Below are positions 1-11,079 of a stretch of DNA of 64,000 nt, one piece after another. The notes below the pieces were generated by a model. That model was not told the origin of the DNA. It was given only the letters and a program-made list of their open reading frames with translations, and did no database searches. The position numbers and the translations under genes were made by a program. Positions within the stretch are counted from its first letter, which is position 1. The number at the start of each line of letters is the position of its first letter. The stretch is from Arenicola marina (taxonomy: Eukaryota; Annelida; Polychaeta; Arenicolidae), in the NCBI GenBank assembly GCA_964019135.1, contig OZ025260.1, positions 12,146,254-12,210,253 of the forward strand, read 5' to 3'.

Positions 1-539
1 GGAGCAAAACTAAAACTATGGTCCGAATTTTTCAAACCAATTCATTGGCCATGAACGGCCAAGAGAAGGAGATGCAGACCGAGAGAGCCCATAGGACAAG
101 CCGGACACAGCTAGGCCAGCCATCGTTCGTTTCCTCAGTTTGAAAACGTCAAATTTCCAGGAAAAGGCCAGGCCCTTTCCAAAAAAAATCAACGCTCAAA
201 ATATCAGAGGACTTCATTCGCCGAGCCCGCCGTCAGCGCCAACTCATCTATAGGAGGCTGAAGGAAGCGCGTAGCGGTGATAGAGAAAGAGCGAGGTAGG
301 TTAGACAGGGAAGACAGACTTTGTAAATATTGTATTCTATCAGGGACGCACATCGTTGAAAACGAATATGACGCTATAATGATATGTCAATTATTATATA
401 TTATTATATATATATATACATTATTATAATTCCTTTTATTTGACGCATGTATTCAGTTGTATTTGGCACCGTTGCATCTATAGTACAATAAACCCACTAC
501 AAGAAAACATTGCGGAAAAATCATTATTATTAGCGTAGC
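1..539. other. Gene-free stretch with AT microsatellite
   Basis: I see no coding capacity in this stretch. An AT-rich simple repeat of TAT/TA units lies at about 390-430. The rest is unremarkable single-copy-looking sequence. The decayed LINE that follows on the minus strand loses recognisable homology at about 540, so this stretch lies beyond its truncated 3' side. Confidence 0.5.
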
Positions 540-2499
540 TTAAATAATCCTTATGTAAATTATTAAACCACTTTCTAGTAGCATACCGTGCCAACACATC
601 AAGCCCGTTCTGTCCTTTTCAATCAGATAGTGCATAACATCGTAGACCATTCTTGTGTTTTCTCCAATATATTGGTCTGATAAAATGCCTTTGCGTCCCA
701 TCGAGCATCTTAACATGCTCAACATTTAGAAATTGCATAATTATCTTCACCCGGATTATCATGGTTTGCATACAACGCTCGACAATAACACAATTGTTCA
801 TGTAATATACCTTGCAGCTCAACCACTTCTTTACGGTCAACCATTAATCTATATATGATCTTGTTGACATAGTTCGGTTTTTCCATGTTGCAAAAGTATT
901 TACTTGGTTTTTCATCTTCTTCATAGTACAATGTTTGATTTTTACCTAAAAAAGACACGTTTTAGGCAGGCAGGCAGACGTAAGCGTTCGGGCCGCGCTT
1001 TAAGCCTCTGTTGCCCTGAGTTACGACGATCCACTGATGATCGGTTCTATTTCCTCGAACAATAGGGCCGTACAGTTCTTTAGGTCTTTTGAGGACCAAC
1101 TAAATAAAACGTGCTCTTAGAACGAGTGCGCATCACGCTGGTGCCTTGCTACAGCTGCTTGAAGAGCACTCATTGTACTCAACGTTTGAGTGTTGGGTAC
1201 CGGCCAGCTGCGCGGTTTGTGCGTGAAGAATCGAGTGGGTGTGAAACTAGTTTTTGTTGGCTTTGGTCCAGGCATTGCTAACTATGAAATCATAATATAG
1301 TTGAAGATAAGATATTTATCTCTCCATAATGCATGTAGTTCGTTCGATGAGACTACTGGAAACGTTGCATTTTGAGGCAAATCATCTATGTTTGCATTTC
1401 TGGACAAACGGAACACCATTTTCCTCGCCTGGCCAGTCCATATATGGAGCGCTGTTGCGTAACCATAGATACCGCGCGCAGACATGCGAGTCATGATGCG
1501 TATTACGTCACACGACATGGAAAAGACCGAGCAACACATTAGATCGCCTGACACTGACAGTCACTCATGAGACAACCGCATTCTGGTTTATCAACTGTCT
1601 AACCGCTCATATATTACATAAATCTACTCGGATGGCTATAATTCTGATATGCGCAGAATTTCAGTGGATATTTGTGCAGCCAACGACAGCTTTAGCCGAT
1701 CTTGTGTGTGAGGCGAGTGAAGGCAAACAACCGGAAGGTAGGCGGCAAGTACAGGCCGTTGATGCTACGCATTGACGTAGAGCATCAGTATGCCTGTCTC
1801 GTGGGGTCTCGTTAGGATCCCGTAGTGACTGTACAGCCCTATATCTGACGTTTTCATCATTACGTGGATATCGGCCGATGTTTCAAAAAAGTCTAGCCGT
1901 CTGAGCTTTTCGCTGCTGGTTGGTCCACGTAAAACGCTTAGTCTGAGGGTGATCTACTCGCCAACAGTCAATCAGCTTAAATTTTAAAGATAACATTGAC
2001 GACTTCTCTCTTCGCATTATTATCTTCGCGCTTATAGCCACGTATATCAAGCTCAAAGTCTAACACTAGGTTCAAATCCTCCCACTCAATTATGCCTGTA
2101 TTGTCTAGCTTCTCCACTTTTAGTTAATTTCTTTGCTGAACCTGAGGTTATCCATATACGGTCCATAAATACTAGCAAACGTCAACATATTTCCACAGAT
2201 TGTAGTGTCTAATAATATAAAATCGCCCAGTTAATCTTTCTCATATCTGTGCTTTCAAAATCGTTTTTCAACATGATTGCTAAACCATTGGCTTGCGAAG
2301 ACGGTGAGTTTATATAACATTTACTGTTACACTCATTTTGTAAAAGACACTGTGTTAACACACTGAAATGTACGGCTTGTAAACACCATACCGAACCACG
2401 TTGATCTGTTAGCCATTCCAATACATTTGCTCTCTTTATCGGGAAGCCCAAGCCACAGACGTTTAGGCTATAAATAGATAACCCACTCATTGCGTACAT
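540..2499 (-). pseudogene. Decayed LINE (L1/Tx1-like) endonuclease plus N-terminal RT
   Basis: Read on the minus strand from 2499, the first frame opens like a LINE ORF2 endonuclease, with a LNVCGLG-type start, KRANVLEWL and a VWCLQ block where LINEs have the catalytic Glu. It resumes in other frames at about 2110-1980 (NLVLD...GYKRED) and 1975-1885 (LIDCWR, FTWT, ARLFF), the C-terminal half of the APE endonuclease domain. From 958 to 540, fragments match the linker and start of the reverse transcriptase: EDEKPSKYFCNMEKPNYVNK, then YIGENTRMVYDVMHY (RT block 2). Several stops and frameshifts separate these pieces, and about 1850-960 shows no LINE homology, so it is diverged or an insertion. 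The YxDD core and 3' end are missing. This is a dead copy, probably related to the 56-62 kb LINE because the spacing and YIGEN block agree. Confidence 0.75.
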
Positions 2500-2603
2500 T
2501 CACCAATTCTAACGGATCTTTTGAAATCTGGACGTTCATACGTTTTCTTTCATGAACATTATTGTTGATTTTATGGGTAAGACTTCTGCACCTTGTTATT
2601 TTT

Positions 2604-2866
2604 GCCTGTCCTTGTCCCAGTCATGGTCCCTGTCATTGTCCACGTCATTACTCTGGTCACTTTCCATGTCATTGATCATATACTTGCACAGATTTTTGTC
2701 CATGACATTTGCCACGTCATTTCACATCTCATTTTCCATGTCATTGTCCAAGACATTCTGCAAGTCATTGTCCAGGTCACTGTCCAGATCATTCTGCAAG
2801 TCATTGTCCAGGTCATTGTCGAGATCATTTTGCAAGTCATTGTCCAGGTCAATGTCCAGATACATT
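2604..2866. repeat. 12-bp minisatellite with 36-bp higher-order unit
   Basis: The tract is made of 12-bp units of the form CATTGTCCAGGT, with variants CATTCTGCAAGT and CATTGTCCAGAT. From about 2750 to 2860 three variants recur in fixed order, giving a 36-bp super-repeat seen about three times. Because 12 is a multiple of 3, all three plus frames stay open and give artificial Ser/Leu/Arg-rich or His/Val-rich frames of about 110 codons. These are not genes. Confidence 0.8.
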
Positions 2867-2931
2867 TCCGCGATTATCGAAGCAAACTGGCATTAATCTA
2901 CTTTGATCTGCCTGACATTTCAATCTTGTGA

Positions 2932-5527
2932 CAGTTATGGAAAAAAATCGAAGAACTGGCGAAAGGGGTTTGGTGACCAGATGAAGTCTGTTGAAAAGGT
3001 TAACATGATCCAAATGATTTTATGCCTGTCGAAATTACTTCATCATCTGCCATGATTGAAAGTAATCGACTATTCACACAAACGACAGAGCCTTAAGTAA
3101 GACACTGTCGAATCTGGCAGAATCTGGGACAGACAAACAATACCTATTCTGGCACTTTGCTTCACGGGCAGCCTATGATCGACACACAGACCGTCATGAA
3201 TGTAAGTATCTACCAGCAGGCAGCACGACCAGATGGCTTCTGTAACATGGAGATGGTGTAAACCGTTCCCATGTTTAAAACATGGGTTGTTGTTGTTCTT
3301 CTCCTCTTCACATTTTCGAACCTTATCTGCGTTGGGTAATTATGTTGGCAGTATTAACTTGCTACACATGCTGTTTATTTAGGGGGAAAGGCGTTTTGAT
3401 AAGCGAATTAATGATGCTTAGCTAGGCGGCAATCGTCTTTAGGGTCTGCCAACGACTAGAAACTGATTTTTTATTGCAAATCAAACTAATCAAGGAACCA
3501 TACAATAGCAGGTTACTGGTTTTATTCCATGAAATCGCTGAAAACACATGAATCAAAGCAGCCAAACTGACATCCAGCTTGTTTGTTTCCGGGAGCATTT
3601 TCCATAGGCGCTGTTTGGAAATTACTCTATAATGTCGCACGATTAACATGTGATGTTGTGCATGGCATATATTGTCGACGGGGAGTATTTCAGTCATGAC
3701 TGAGTTCCTTTCGTTGAGTTAAAGCCCATGAAAAGGGATCAAGTATTAGAATTTTAATATGAAGGCACCCAGATTTTGTGTTCTCTATAATGTCATTTCC
3801 CTCGCTCGTAAAATTCAGATGCGAAAACACGAATATTACTCTCCCCTACAAGGCACTATAACGGTAAGATAAGGGGGTAAGCACAAGAGAATAACAGGAC
3901 CTGAAGATGTTTTGGGGCATCACCAATTGTTTAAGCAGCTTATTATTCTCTTATTGCAAGACAACCACCTTATTACATTATTGTCTCATCTGGGTTGTGT
4001 TAACTATGGAAGAAATTCTCGTCTTGTCATTGATGTCGGACTTTGAAGTGGCAAAGGAATGGCCAAAAATGGATCCGTTCTATTACTACTACGTGGCTTC
4101 CCTGAGGTAGTTGCTAGCGCACTAGACCGTACATCAACCCAATACTGGATCGAATCCAGGCCTAGACATGTTTCATCCAGTTATCCATTCATTATCCATC
4201 GACCCCGGACGTTCCGTGGCCTATGTTTTGTCCCAGTGTGTACAAAACCGGCATTATTTCACTTTTATTACTGTGCGAAAAAGCCACGCGAGTCCAAATA
4301 AATATGAATCAGTCCGGTTAGAACCGACTTGTAAATACTTGTTAGCTGCCGGCATTGCCGAGTTGGTGGTGACTTTAATGGCCATGTGTTGTTGTTAATA
4401 ATGCCATACTTGGGCATTATTATATTACTTACTTATAAGTCGTTAGGTGTCGTTAACGCAGTATTTTGTATTGTTTTAAAACGTACTCAGGTCAGAGCCT
4501 GCATGTCACTGAGCCCGTGAGCCTGTAGATGGGCAGCCTATCTGTTTGTGCATTGCTCCACCGCTGGTACTGTGAGCATGTAGATGGGCACCCTACCTGG
4601 GGGTGAGTGTTCCTCCTATTTTCAGTGATTGTTTTATTGGATGATATCCTTATCTAAATATGAGTGCTTTATACTATTTTGTAATATCTTATACTATATC
4701 TTTACCTTTTAAATAGTTCAATGACTAACGTCATACCTGTGTGAGACAGACCTAAAAATACTGATAATGACTGTGATGAGCGTGTCTCATGTATTAGAGC
4801 TATTTGCTCCCCATGCAGCCACAGCCATATTGTTCATTGTTTTGGTTTCTTTTCTTGTCTCCAGGGTTTTTGTTTGTTTATGCAATAAACCGGATTCCAC
4901 AGTCGTCGTTATTCCTGTCACATTAATTCCCGGTCGTCCCCCCAACAGCCCCCCCAATATAAAACGATACAAAAAACCCACATGAAAAATTATAAGCATT
5001 CCCAGGTCTGTCAAGCCTAACCCCAATAGTCCTAGGATAAATGTATTCCTCATTATAGGTTGCGCCTATATTATATTCCCACGTATATACATCTCGATGT
5101 GACCGCTTTTATGATTGTGATGTGCATTTATGTACCATGTTATCGAAATGTTGATTTGAAATAAACACAAATACCAACATCACTATAAGTAGGTAAAATT
5201 GAAGTTAGAAGCCAATTTGTTTAATTTGATAATCGTCAGTGACGTCATTTCCATGGCAACGAAATTGTTGCCTAATGATAAAGTATACAGATTCTAACTA
5301 AATTAGAAAATTCGTCAAAAATCACAAAAGCAATCTAGAGCTGTCGTTTTTGCGGTATATAAGAGGGGGGGGGGGGGGTCCCCTCTTTCAAGTTGGAATG
5401 ATCCCCGCTCGTGTAGTGCCGACGCTAGAATTTATAGACTGCCTGCAAACTAATTGAAAAAGCCTCATCCAATAGCGATTTACAATATTTAGTTATTCTC
5501 GTTTGCTCTTTCATGGGCGAATATAGT
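2932..5527. other. Gene-free stretch
   Basis: No reading frame here shows recognisable protein motifs; the longest open frames are under 100 codons and low in information. A short hairpin (TAATAATGCC...GGCATTATTA, about 4396-4423) and a TATATAAG followed by a G run that pairs with CCCCTC (about 5357-5388) are the only structures I noticed. Confidence 0.5.
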
Positions 5528-5995
5528 TCATTGTTTTCGATATTTTAAATCACTGTCGTCACGAGACTCCTTACGTGTATTACTAAAATCATCACTCATC
5601 AAAAGAATCACGTTCGAGTTATTGGCGGAAGCAAGACGATATGATTCATGAAGATCATACATACATTTGTTAACCGCGTCAGACTGTTTGCTTGGCGGTC
5701 TATAATAACCTCCTATTAGTAGTCGTTCATTGTCCAGGCAAATTTCTAGCCATAAACACTCATTGCCGTCTTCCTGCAGATCAGGTCTCAGTAATGTAGA
5801 AGGCTCCTTGCTCACGTACATGAGTACACCACCACAATGGCTATTTCTGTCTCTTTGATATACCTGGTAACCAGAGATATGACTCTCATCATTTGAAACA
5901 CTGCTGTCAAACCAGCTTTCTGTGACACATATAACATCAGCCTGTCTGTCAATAACGTGGAATGATGTATTTTGTCGATCTTATAACAATTTAGA
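5528..5995 (-). pseudogene. CR1-like LINE endonuclease fragment
   Basis: On the minus strand one frame runs from about 5970 down to 5528 and encodes an APE-type LINE endonuclease segment: DRQADVICVTESWFD (catalytic Glu block), then SGYQVYQRDR, GGVLMYVS, LWLEI and GGYYRPPS. These are hallmarks of CR1/Jockey-superfamily endonucleases. Before it, KIDKIHHS lies in another frame, so there is a frameshift at about 5960. The frame ends just before the expected second catalytic block (a GDFN-type motif; here MSDDFSNT is its degraded form) and nothing of the RT follows, so it is truncated at its 3' side. The cut end at 63-64 kb carries the next part of a similar LINE, but they are about 57 kb apart and need not be one copy. 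Confidence 0.8.
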
Positions 5996-6000
5996 CTCGC

Positions 6001-6342
6001 AGGTACATAATCCGAGCCTTTCTCGGATGAGTAATCTGACTACGAAAAAATACTCGCATTTATGTGATAAACTCGCAGGCTCCCGTGGGGCCTACATTCT
6101 AGATCCGAAGTACCGGGATGCAATAGGGTATGACAAATGCGATGAACCAAGCCCAATTGGAATTACGTTTTTAGCAAAATTTGCTGATTTCCAAATTTTA
6201 TCTCCATTAGCCATAGATGACAACAAGACAGGCACTCCCTAACCATAATTATTACCAGTTGGTGGGCGTGTTAACTAGTACAATAGCATTACATCTGAAG
6301 GCCTCTAAAATGCTGTATTTTGACCTAAACCGGCCTGCTGCC
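6001..6342. other. Gene-free stretch
   Basis: I recognise nothing between the LINE endonuclease fragment and the TIR element. A short open frame on the plus strand across about 5922-6242 partly overlaps LINE antisense sequence and has no recognisable motif. Confidence 0.4.
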
Positions 6343-8182
6343 CTGGGCCCGGTTCCACGAACGAACTTAAGTCCGTTTTCTGACTTAAATCCTAAGTTTT
6401 GACTTAACTTAAGTCCATGCCCCTTCAAATGCGTTCCACGAAAGAACTTAAGTCTGATGCCGCAGACGGCTGACTTAACTTTCTAAGTCTGCTTGGTAGG
6501 TGACTTAAGTTGGCAAAGGGCCCGCTCAGCCGTTGTAACGCACCAATGTGTGGCTTTTGAGTTTCGCGCTTCGGGACCAACAATTTACGATTTTCTGGAT
6601 TTTTTCCAATGAAACGCTGGCATTAATGTAATATTTTAAATGCGAACATAGCAAGTGTCATGATTATGCCCACTGACCCTTAAAAACTGGGTGAGTCACA
6701 ATACAAATTTGACTCGATGCGCCATGACTCTTGCATTATCGCTCACGCACCCACTGACAGACTACGCTAAACAGACCGACAGTGTCAGTGTTGCAGCAGG
6801 CTATGAAAGGGGCACTGCGACTGGTTTATTGCCATATGGTCAGTGAGGACAGTCAGTGAGAGTATGTGGTTGTGATAAGCGTCTATTGTTAACAATAAAT
6901 CGTGATGACACTGTCTGCATGCATGACCGCCTCACTGACACTGACAGATCACCGTCTACACTTCAGTCTTCGCTCTTCACTGACTTCAGTGTCACTGACA
7001 GTGACAGTCACTGACACCTACACAATAGTGCAGGCTGCACACTGCTACTGTCGTACAAACTGACACTGTGACCTCTGTCGACTCACGATCACAGCGAGAG
7101 TCACAGTCAGACACATGGTCAGCCTCTATAAAGATTCATTCACTTTGTGACACAAAGTGTCACAAAGTGTCACAAAAAAAACAAAAAAAAAAGTTTTTTT
7201 TTTATTAAATTTTTATTTATCTATAAGTAAGTAATACCATTTCATTACCAATATTAATATGGATAGGTGTCACCTAAATGGCAAACGAAGTCAGCTAGAC
7301 CTCCAAGATTTAAACTTTACATGCAGCATATTTCCCTAAAAAATATTTAATGGTGTTTTCAATGCACCCAAATAATTCATTTCGATGTTTATTAACTGAT
7401 GTAGATCTACAAATATATATTAGCCTATGACCTGATTGAGTACTTTTTTTAGGGTTCCTCTGTAATTCCGATACTAAATGGTACATTGTCAGAAATCAAA
7501 TATTGTTATTATTTGATACCCATGATTAATATTGAATGGACCAATGTATTTAGGTCCTTTTTATGTAAATAAAAACATCTATTGAACAATAATTATAATG
7601 GCATGTTGTTAAAAGCTCTTTTTGTACTTGATTAAGATATCTTACGCGCAAATCTGTTGACAAAGTCTGTATATGACAGTACGACATTTGTTTGCCATAA
7701 ATTAAAATTAGTTTTAAAACAAATCCACCAAAAAATCCTTTGCAAACATGTAACACAAGTCTAATGGAGAACAACTGTACTGTAAGGATTCTTTCGCCTG
7801 GCATGCACTGTCAGTTTTCTCCTTGAAATTGAACAACACCTGCAACTGGCTGAATGCGTGAAATACCGCGCCAAATGTTCATTGGCATGTTTCCATAGTA
7901 ACGGAAGTGAGAAGACGTTCGGTGTTGAATATTTACATATAATACCACATTTCTACCTCATTTGACCCGCACATTATGAAGAGCGTTTCCGGCGCAACAC
8001 TTCTAAAATGCAAACTCAGAACCCTGTTGGTGAAACCCACTTTTTAAGTTGGACTTACTTAAGTCCGGACCTAAGTCGCTTCGTGGAACGCGTCTTATCA
8101 AAAGTCTTAGTTAAGTCAGACAACTCAAAACTTAAGTCGGAAAACAGACTTAAGTTAAGTCCGTTCGTGGAACCGGGGCCAG
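6343..8182. mobile_element. Non-autonomous DNA transposon with long TIRs
   Basis: The left end begins CTGGGCCCGGTTCCACGAAC and the right end, reversed, begins CTGGCCCCGGTTCCACGAAC. The inverted similarity continues for roughly 110-130 bp on each side (about 6343-6460 and 8060-8182). Each TIR contains the block GTTCCACGAA followed by (A/G)ACTTAAGTC twice, an outer copy and an inner copy about 85 bp further in, both inverted between the two ends. The 1.6-kb interior has no convincing coding sequence; the 84-codon frame at 7550-7804 (minus) shows no transposase motif. I could not identify a convincing target-site duplication, so exact ends and superfamily are uncertain. Confidence 0.7.
6760..7165. 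repeat. Cluster of CACTGACA / TGTCAGTG motifs
   Basis: Inside the TIR element, short words built on CACTGACA, GTCACTGACA and their reverse complements recur many times over about 400 bp in both orientations, ending in a tandem CACAAAGTGT at 7141-7165. It is a loose, bidirectional motif cluster rather than a clean tandem array. It could be subterminal protein-binding repeats or simply decayed minisatellite. Confidence 0.5.
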
Positions 8183-8480
8183 GCAATCGACAATCGTTGC
8201 CATAGCGACGCTGCATAGAACAATGAAACATGACGTCACACACAAAAGAATTGTAGTTATAGCTTTAAATGGCCCGCTTCCATAACTAGTTGCCTAGTTG
8301 CACGTGCTATGTTTCTTGGCAACATATATATGGTATAAAAAGGCGACTGGACAACTATATGTGGAAAGGCTTACGATTTGCTGAGTCAGTCCCAAAATGT
8401 TTTACTTTGGTCGTTGCATGCGGAAATTAAACCAAAGAAGCGAAGACAAGTCAACGCCTTAGATTTAAATTCAACTCGTA
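8183..8480. other. Intergenic, possible TATA box
   Basis: No coding sequence is seen. A TATAAAAAG at about 8333 precedes an open stretch without recognisable product, so I do not call a promoter. Confidence 0.35.
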
Positions 8481-8680
8481 ATAATAGTAATAGCGCGAGT
8501 TTTGCATGGCGTTAGGTATTTTAATGGCCCTTCATCAAGCTGTAGCAGCCCTTCATTTTCATTATCCGCCCTCGGCCTTGCGGCCTCGGGCCGATAATAA
8601 AAATTGGCGGGCTGCTATAGCTTGATGTCGGGCCAATAAAATTGCCTAACGCCCCGCAAACTCGCGCTATTGTCATATTA
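8481..8680. repeat. 200-bp quasi-palindrome (fold-back MITE-like)
   Basis: The two halves are imperfect inverted copies. TAGCGCGAGTTTTGC at about 8491 mirrors GCAAACTCGCGCTA at about 8656; GCGTTAGG, TTTTAATGGCCC, ATCAAGCT and AGCAGCCC all have inverted partners in the same order. The centre is GGCCTTGCGGCC at about 8575. It could extrude as one long hairpin. Lack of a coding region and overall size fit a fold-back MITE. Confidence 0.75.
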
Positions 8681-8764
8681 TCACACCGCTGCTGTATGTT
8701 TTCTTACCAAAAAAATGACACAATTAACACTAACAGGTGAAATGAACAGATAACTGGAATATTT

Positions 8765-9092
8765 CTGTAGACTAATTAGGCGGTGGCCGAGGACCAATCA
8801 GGGTGGCTCTAGGAGACGCCCACGAAAGTCTTTGTCCCATGCGGCATGGGAATTTTTTCCAAATATGATTCTAATTTCGTTCCCGCTGCCTCCCCGTGCG
8901 CCCTCATTGGCCTGTACCCAGTAAACATGACGGTACTGGCCCGGTACTGGCCCAGTACACTCAGCCAGTATCTGATTTTATTGGCCCCTTACCGGCACAC
9001 AGTACTGACCTGTAGCGCCTTGCACACTTGCGCTGTAATGGGCCAGTAATATGTGCCGGTGGTGGCCCAGTACTGGCGCTGTACCAGAGAGT
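8765..9092. repeat. Segmental module M1, left copy
   Basis: This segment matches 46265-46608 in the same orientation with scattered substitutions: shared blocks include AATTAGGCGGTGGCCGAGGA, TCTTTGTCCCATGCGGCAT and GTACACTCAGCCAGTATCTG. It leads directly into the 23-bp satellite in both copies. No protein is encoded. It is the first of four collinear modules (M1-M4) shared by the left and right parts of the window. Confidence 0.85.
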
Positions 9093-10001
9093 CATTGGCC
9101 CGGAACAGTGTGCGGCATTGGCCCAGTACAGTATGCGCATTGGCCCGGTACAGTATGCGGCATTGACCCGGTACAGTATGCGGCATTGGCCCTGTACAGT
9201 ATGCGGCATTGGCCCTGTACAGTATGCGGCATTGGCCCCGTACCGTATGCGGCATTGGCCCAGTACAGTATGCGGCATTGGCCCAGTACAGTATGCGGCA
9301 ATGGCCCGGTACAGTATGCGGCATTGGCCCAGTACAGTATGCGGCATTGGCCCGGTACAGTATGCGGCATTGGCCCGGTACAGTATGCGGCATTGGCCCG
9401 GTACAGTATGCGGCATTGGCCCGGTACATTATGCGGCATTGGCCCCGTACCGTATGCGGCATTGGCCCGGTACAGTATGCGGCATTGGCCCGGTACAGTA
9501 TGCGGCATTGGCCCGGTACAGCATGCGGCATTGGCCCAGTACAGTATGCGGCATTGGCCCGGTACAGTATGCGGCATTGGCCCGGTACATTATGCGGCAT
9601 TGGCCCGGTACAGTATGCGGCATTGGCCCGGTACAGTATGCGGCATTGGCCCGGTACAGTATGCGGCATTGGCCCGGTACAGTATGCGGCATTGGCCCGG
9701 TACAGTATGCGGCATTGGCTCGGTGCAGTATGCGGAATTGGCCCGGTACAGTATGCGGCATTGGCCCAGTACAGTATGCGGCATTGGCCCAGTACAGTAT
9801 GCGGCATTGGCCCGGTACAGTATGCGGCATTGGCCCGGTACAGTATGCGGCATTGACCCGGTACAGTATGCGGCATTGGCCCAGTACAGTATGCGGCATT
9901 GGCCCGGTACATTATGCGGCATTGGCCCAGTACAGTATGCGGCATTGGCCCGGTACAGTATGCGGCATTGGCCCGGTACATTATGCGGCATTGGCCCGGT
10001 A
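9093..10001. repeat. 23-bp satellite, about 39 copies
   Basis: The unit is GCATTGGCCCGGTACAGTAT plus GCG, 23 bp, with few variants (CCCAGTACAG, GTACATTATG, CCCCGTACCG). The unit lacks stop codons in every frame, and 23 is not a multiple of 3, so translation cycles through the frames every 69 bp and creates open frames of up to about 360 codons on both strands. These are artefacts. Every unit carries a GTAC (RsaI) site. The paralogous site at 46.6 kb has only three or four units, so the array expanded, or contracted, in one copy. Confidence 0.95.
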
Positions 10002-10068
10002 ATATCTTCTCGGTCATACCCCCCCCCCCTTGTCTTCTCGGTCCTTCGTGTCGCCCACATCTGTATAA

Positions 10069-10986
10069 ACTCATTCATCTGTTGACAGTTCTCTTCCCAG
10101 AACCCAAGTGAGGAAGCTACGTCTCTTATCAAGGAATAAGGCCTTGGGCAACGGGGAGGTCGATTTCCCGACTTGGAGGTTACTGGCCCTCCAACATTTT
10201 GATCCGCAGATTTCTGATATTGGTACCAAGCGTTCAATGTTACAGAGCCTACTCAGACCTGCGTTAGACCATGTGAGCCATATCGCCCTAACGGCCACTT
10301 GTACTGCTGGCCAGGTTTTTGATCTATTGGAGAAGATATACGGCCATGTTGAGGATGGCCAGGATCTTTTAGTTAAATTTCTCGTTACATACCAAGGTGA
10401 CAAGGAGTCCGTGGCGGACTACCTACTGATGCTTTTCACGTCTCTTTCGGAAGTCCGAGATCGAAAGGGTGTCACGGAAGTAGAATTCCCGCGTGCTCTG
10501 TTCCATCAGTTTGTGAGAGGGTGTCAGGACGAGTTTCTGATACAGAAGTTGAGGTTAGAGGAGCTTGTGGAAAACCCTTCCTCCTTTCCCGACCTCCTAG
10601 TCTCTGTCCGGAAAGAAGAGGCTAAGCGGGACGAGAAGAGAGCACGCCTTAAACCCAAACGCCCCATCTGCCATGCAGCTCAGGCCACACCTGAGGCTAA
10701 GGCGGAGTCTGTGGATAAATCGCTGTCAATATAGGTGCAGGGTCTGCAGAAGCAACTGGATCAGTTGTGGGCCGATCTTAGTTCTTATAAGGAGAACAAG
10801 ACCCCAGCCCAGGCGAGTAAGATTCCTAACCCCTGTCGGTCCGGTAGTAGAAAAAGTTTTAGGAGTTTCTGTTACCGTTGCGGGGAGAACAATCAGGTGG
10901 TGGCGACCTGCCAAAATGATCTGAATCCCCAGGCCGTGCAGACTAAGTTGTTGGCCAGGTCCCGAAAGACCAAAACCCCAAACTAA
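10069..10986 (+). pseudogene. gag: Gypsy Gag, PNMA-like, with altered zinc knuckle
   Basis: The frame is open from just after a TAA at 10066-10068 but has no ATG, so the N terminus is lost. After about 14 residues it reads KLRLLSR..., GEVDFPTWRL, a SLLRPALD block, VFDLLEKIYG, FLVTYQ and further helical segments. This order and these words resemble the capsid-like core of PNMA family Gag proteins, which are domesticated gypsy Gags in vertebrates; that family link is an inference. A TAG at 10732 splits the frame. A coiled-coil-like stretch follows and then a CCHC zinc knuckle (about 10868-10912) in which the His is Gln: CYRCGENNQ...C. The knuckle would not bind zinc normally. The next stop is at 10984. 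Confidence 0.8.
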
Positions 10987-11079
10987 GCAAGGTTTCCAGT
11001 GTAGGACGACCGCAGGCCCAGGAGGTGCCAAGCCCAAATAACAAAATGGCACAAACGTGATGCTGGTTTGGTAGGGAGT

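Noticed and set aside
2552..2931. Ser/Leu/Arg repeat protein
   Set aside because: Three overlapping frames are all open because the 12-bp minisatellite is a multiple of three; none has an independent coding signal.
4396..4423. Rho-independent-type terminator hairpin
   Set aside because: The hairpin has no U tract and bacterial terminators are not expected in this eukaryotic sequence.
5340..5400. Promoter with TATATAAG
   Set aside because: A TATA word followed by a G run is not supported by any downstream coding region.
8961..10237. Open frames of 150-361 codons on both strands
   Set aside because: They are translations of the stop-free 23-bp satellite, which repeats every 69 bp in each frame; no codon bias or start context.
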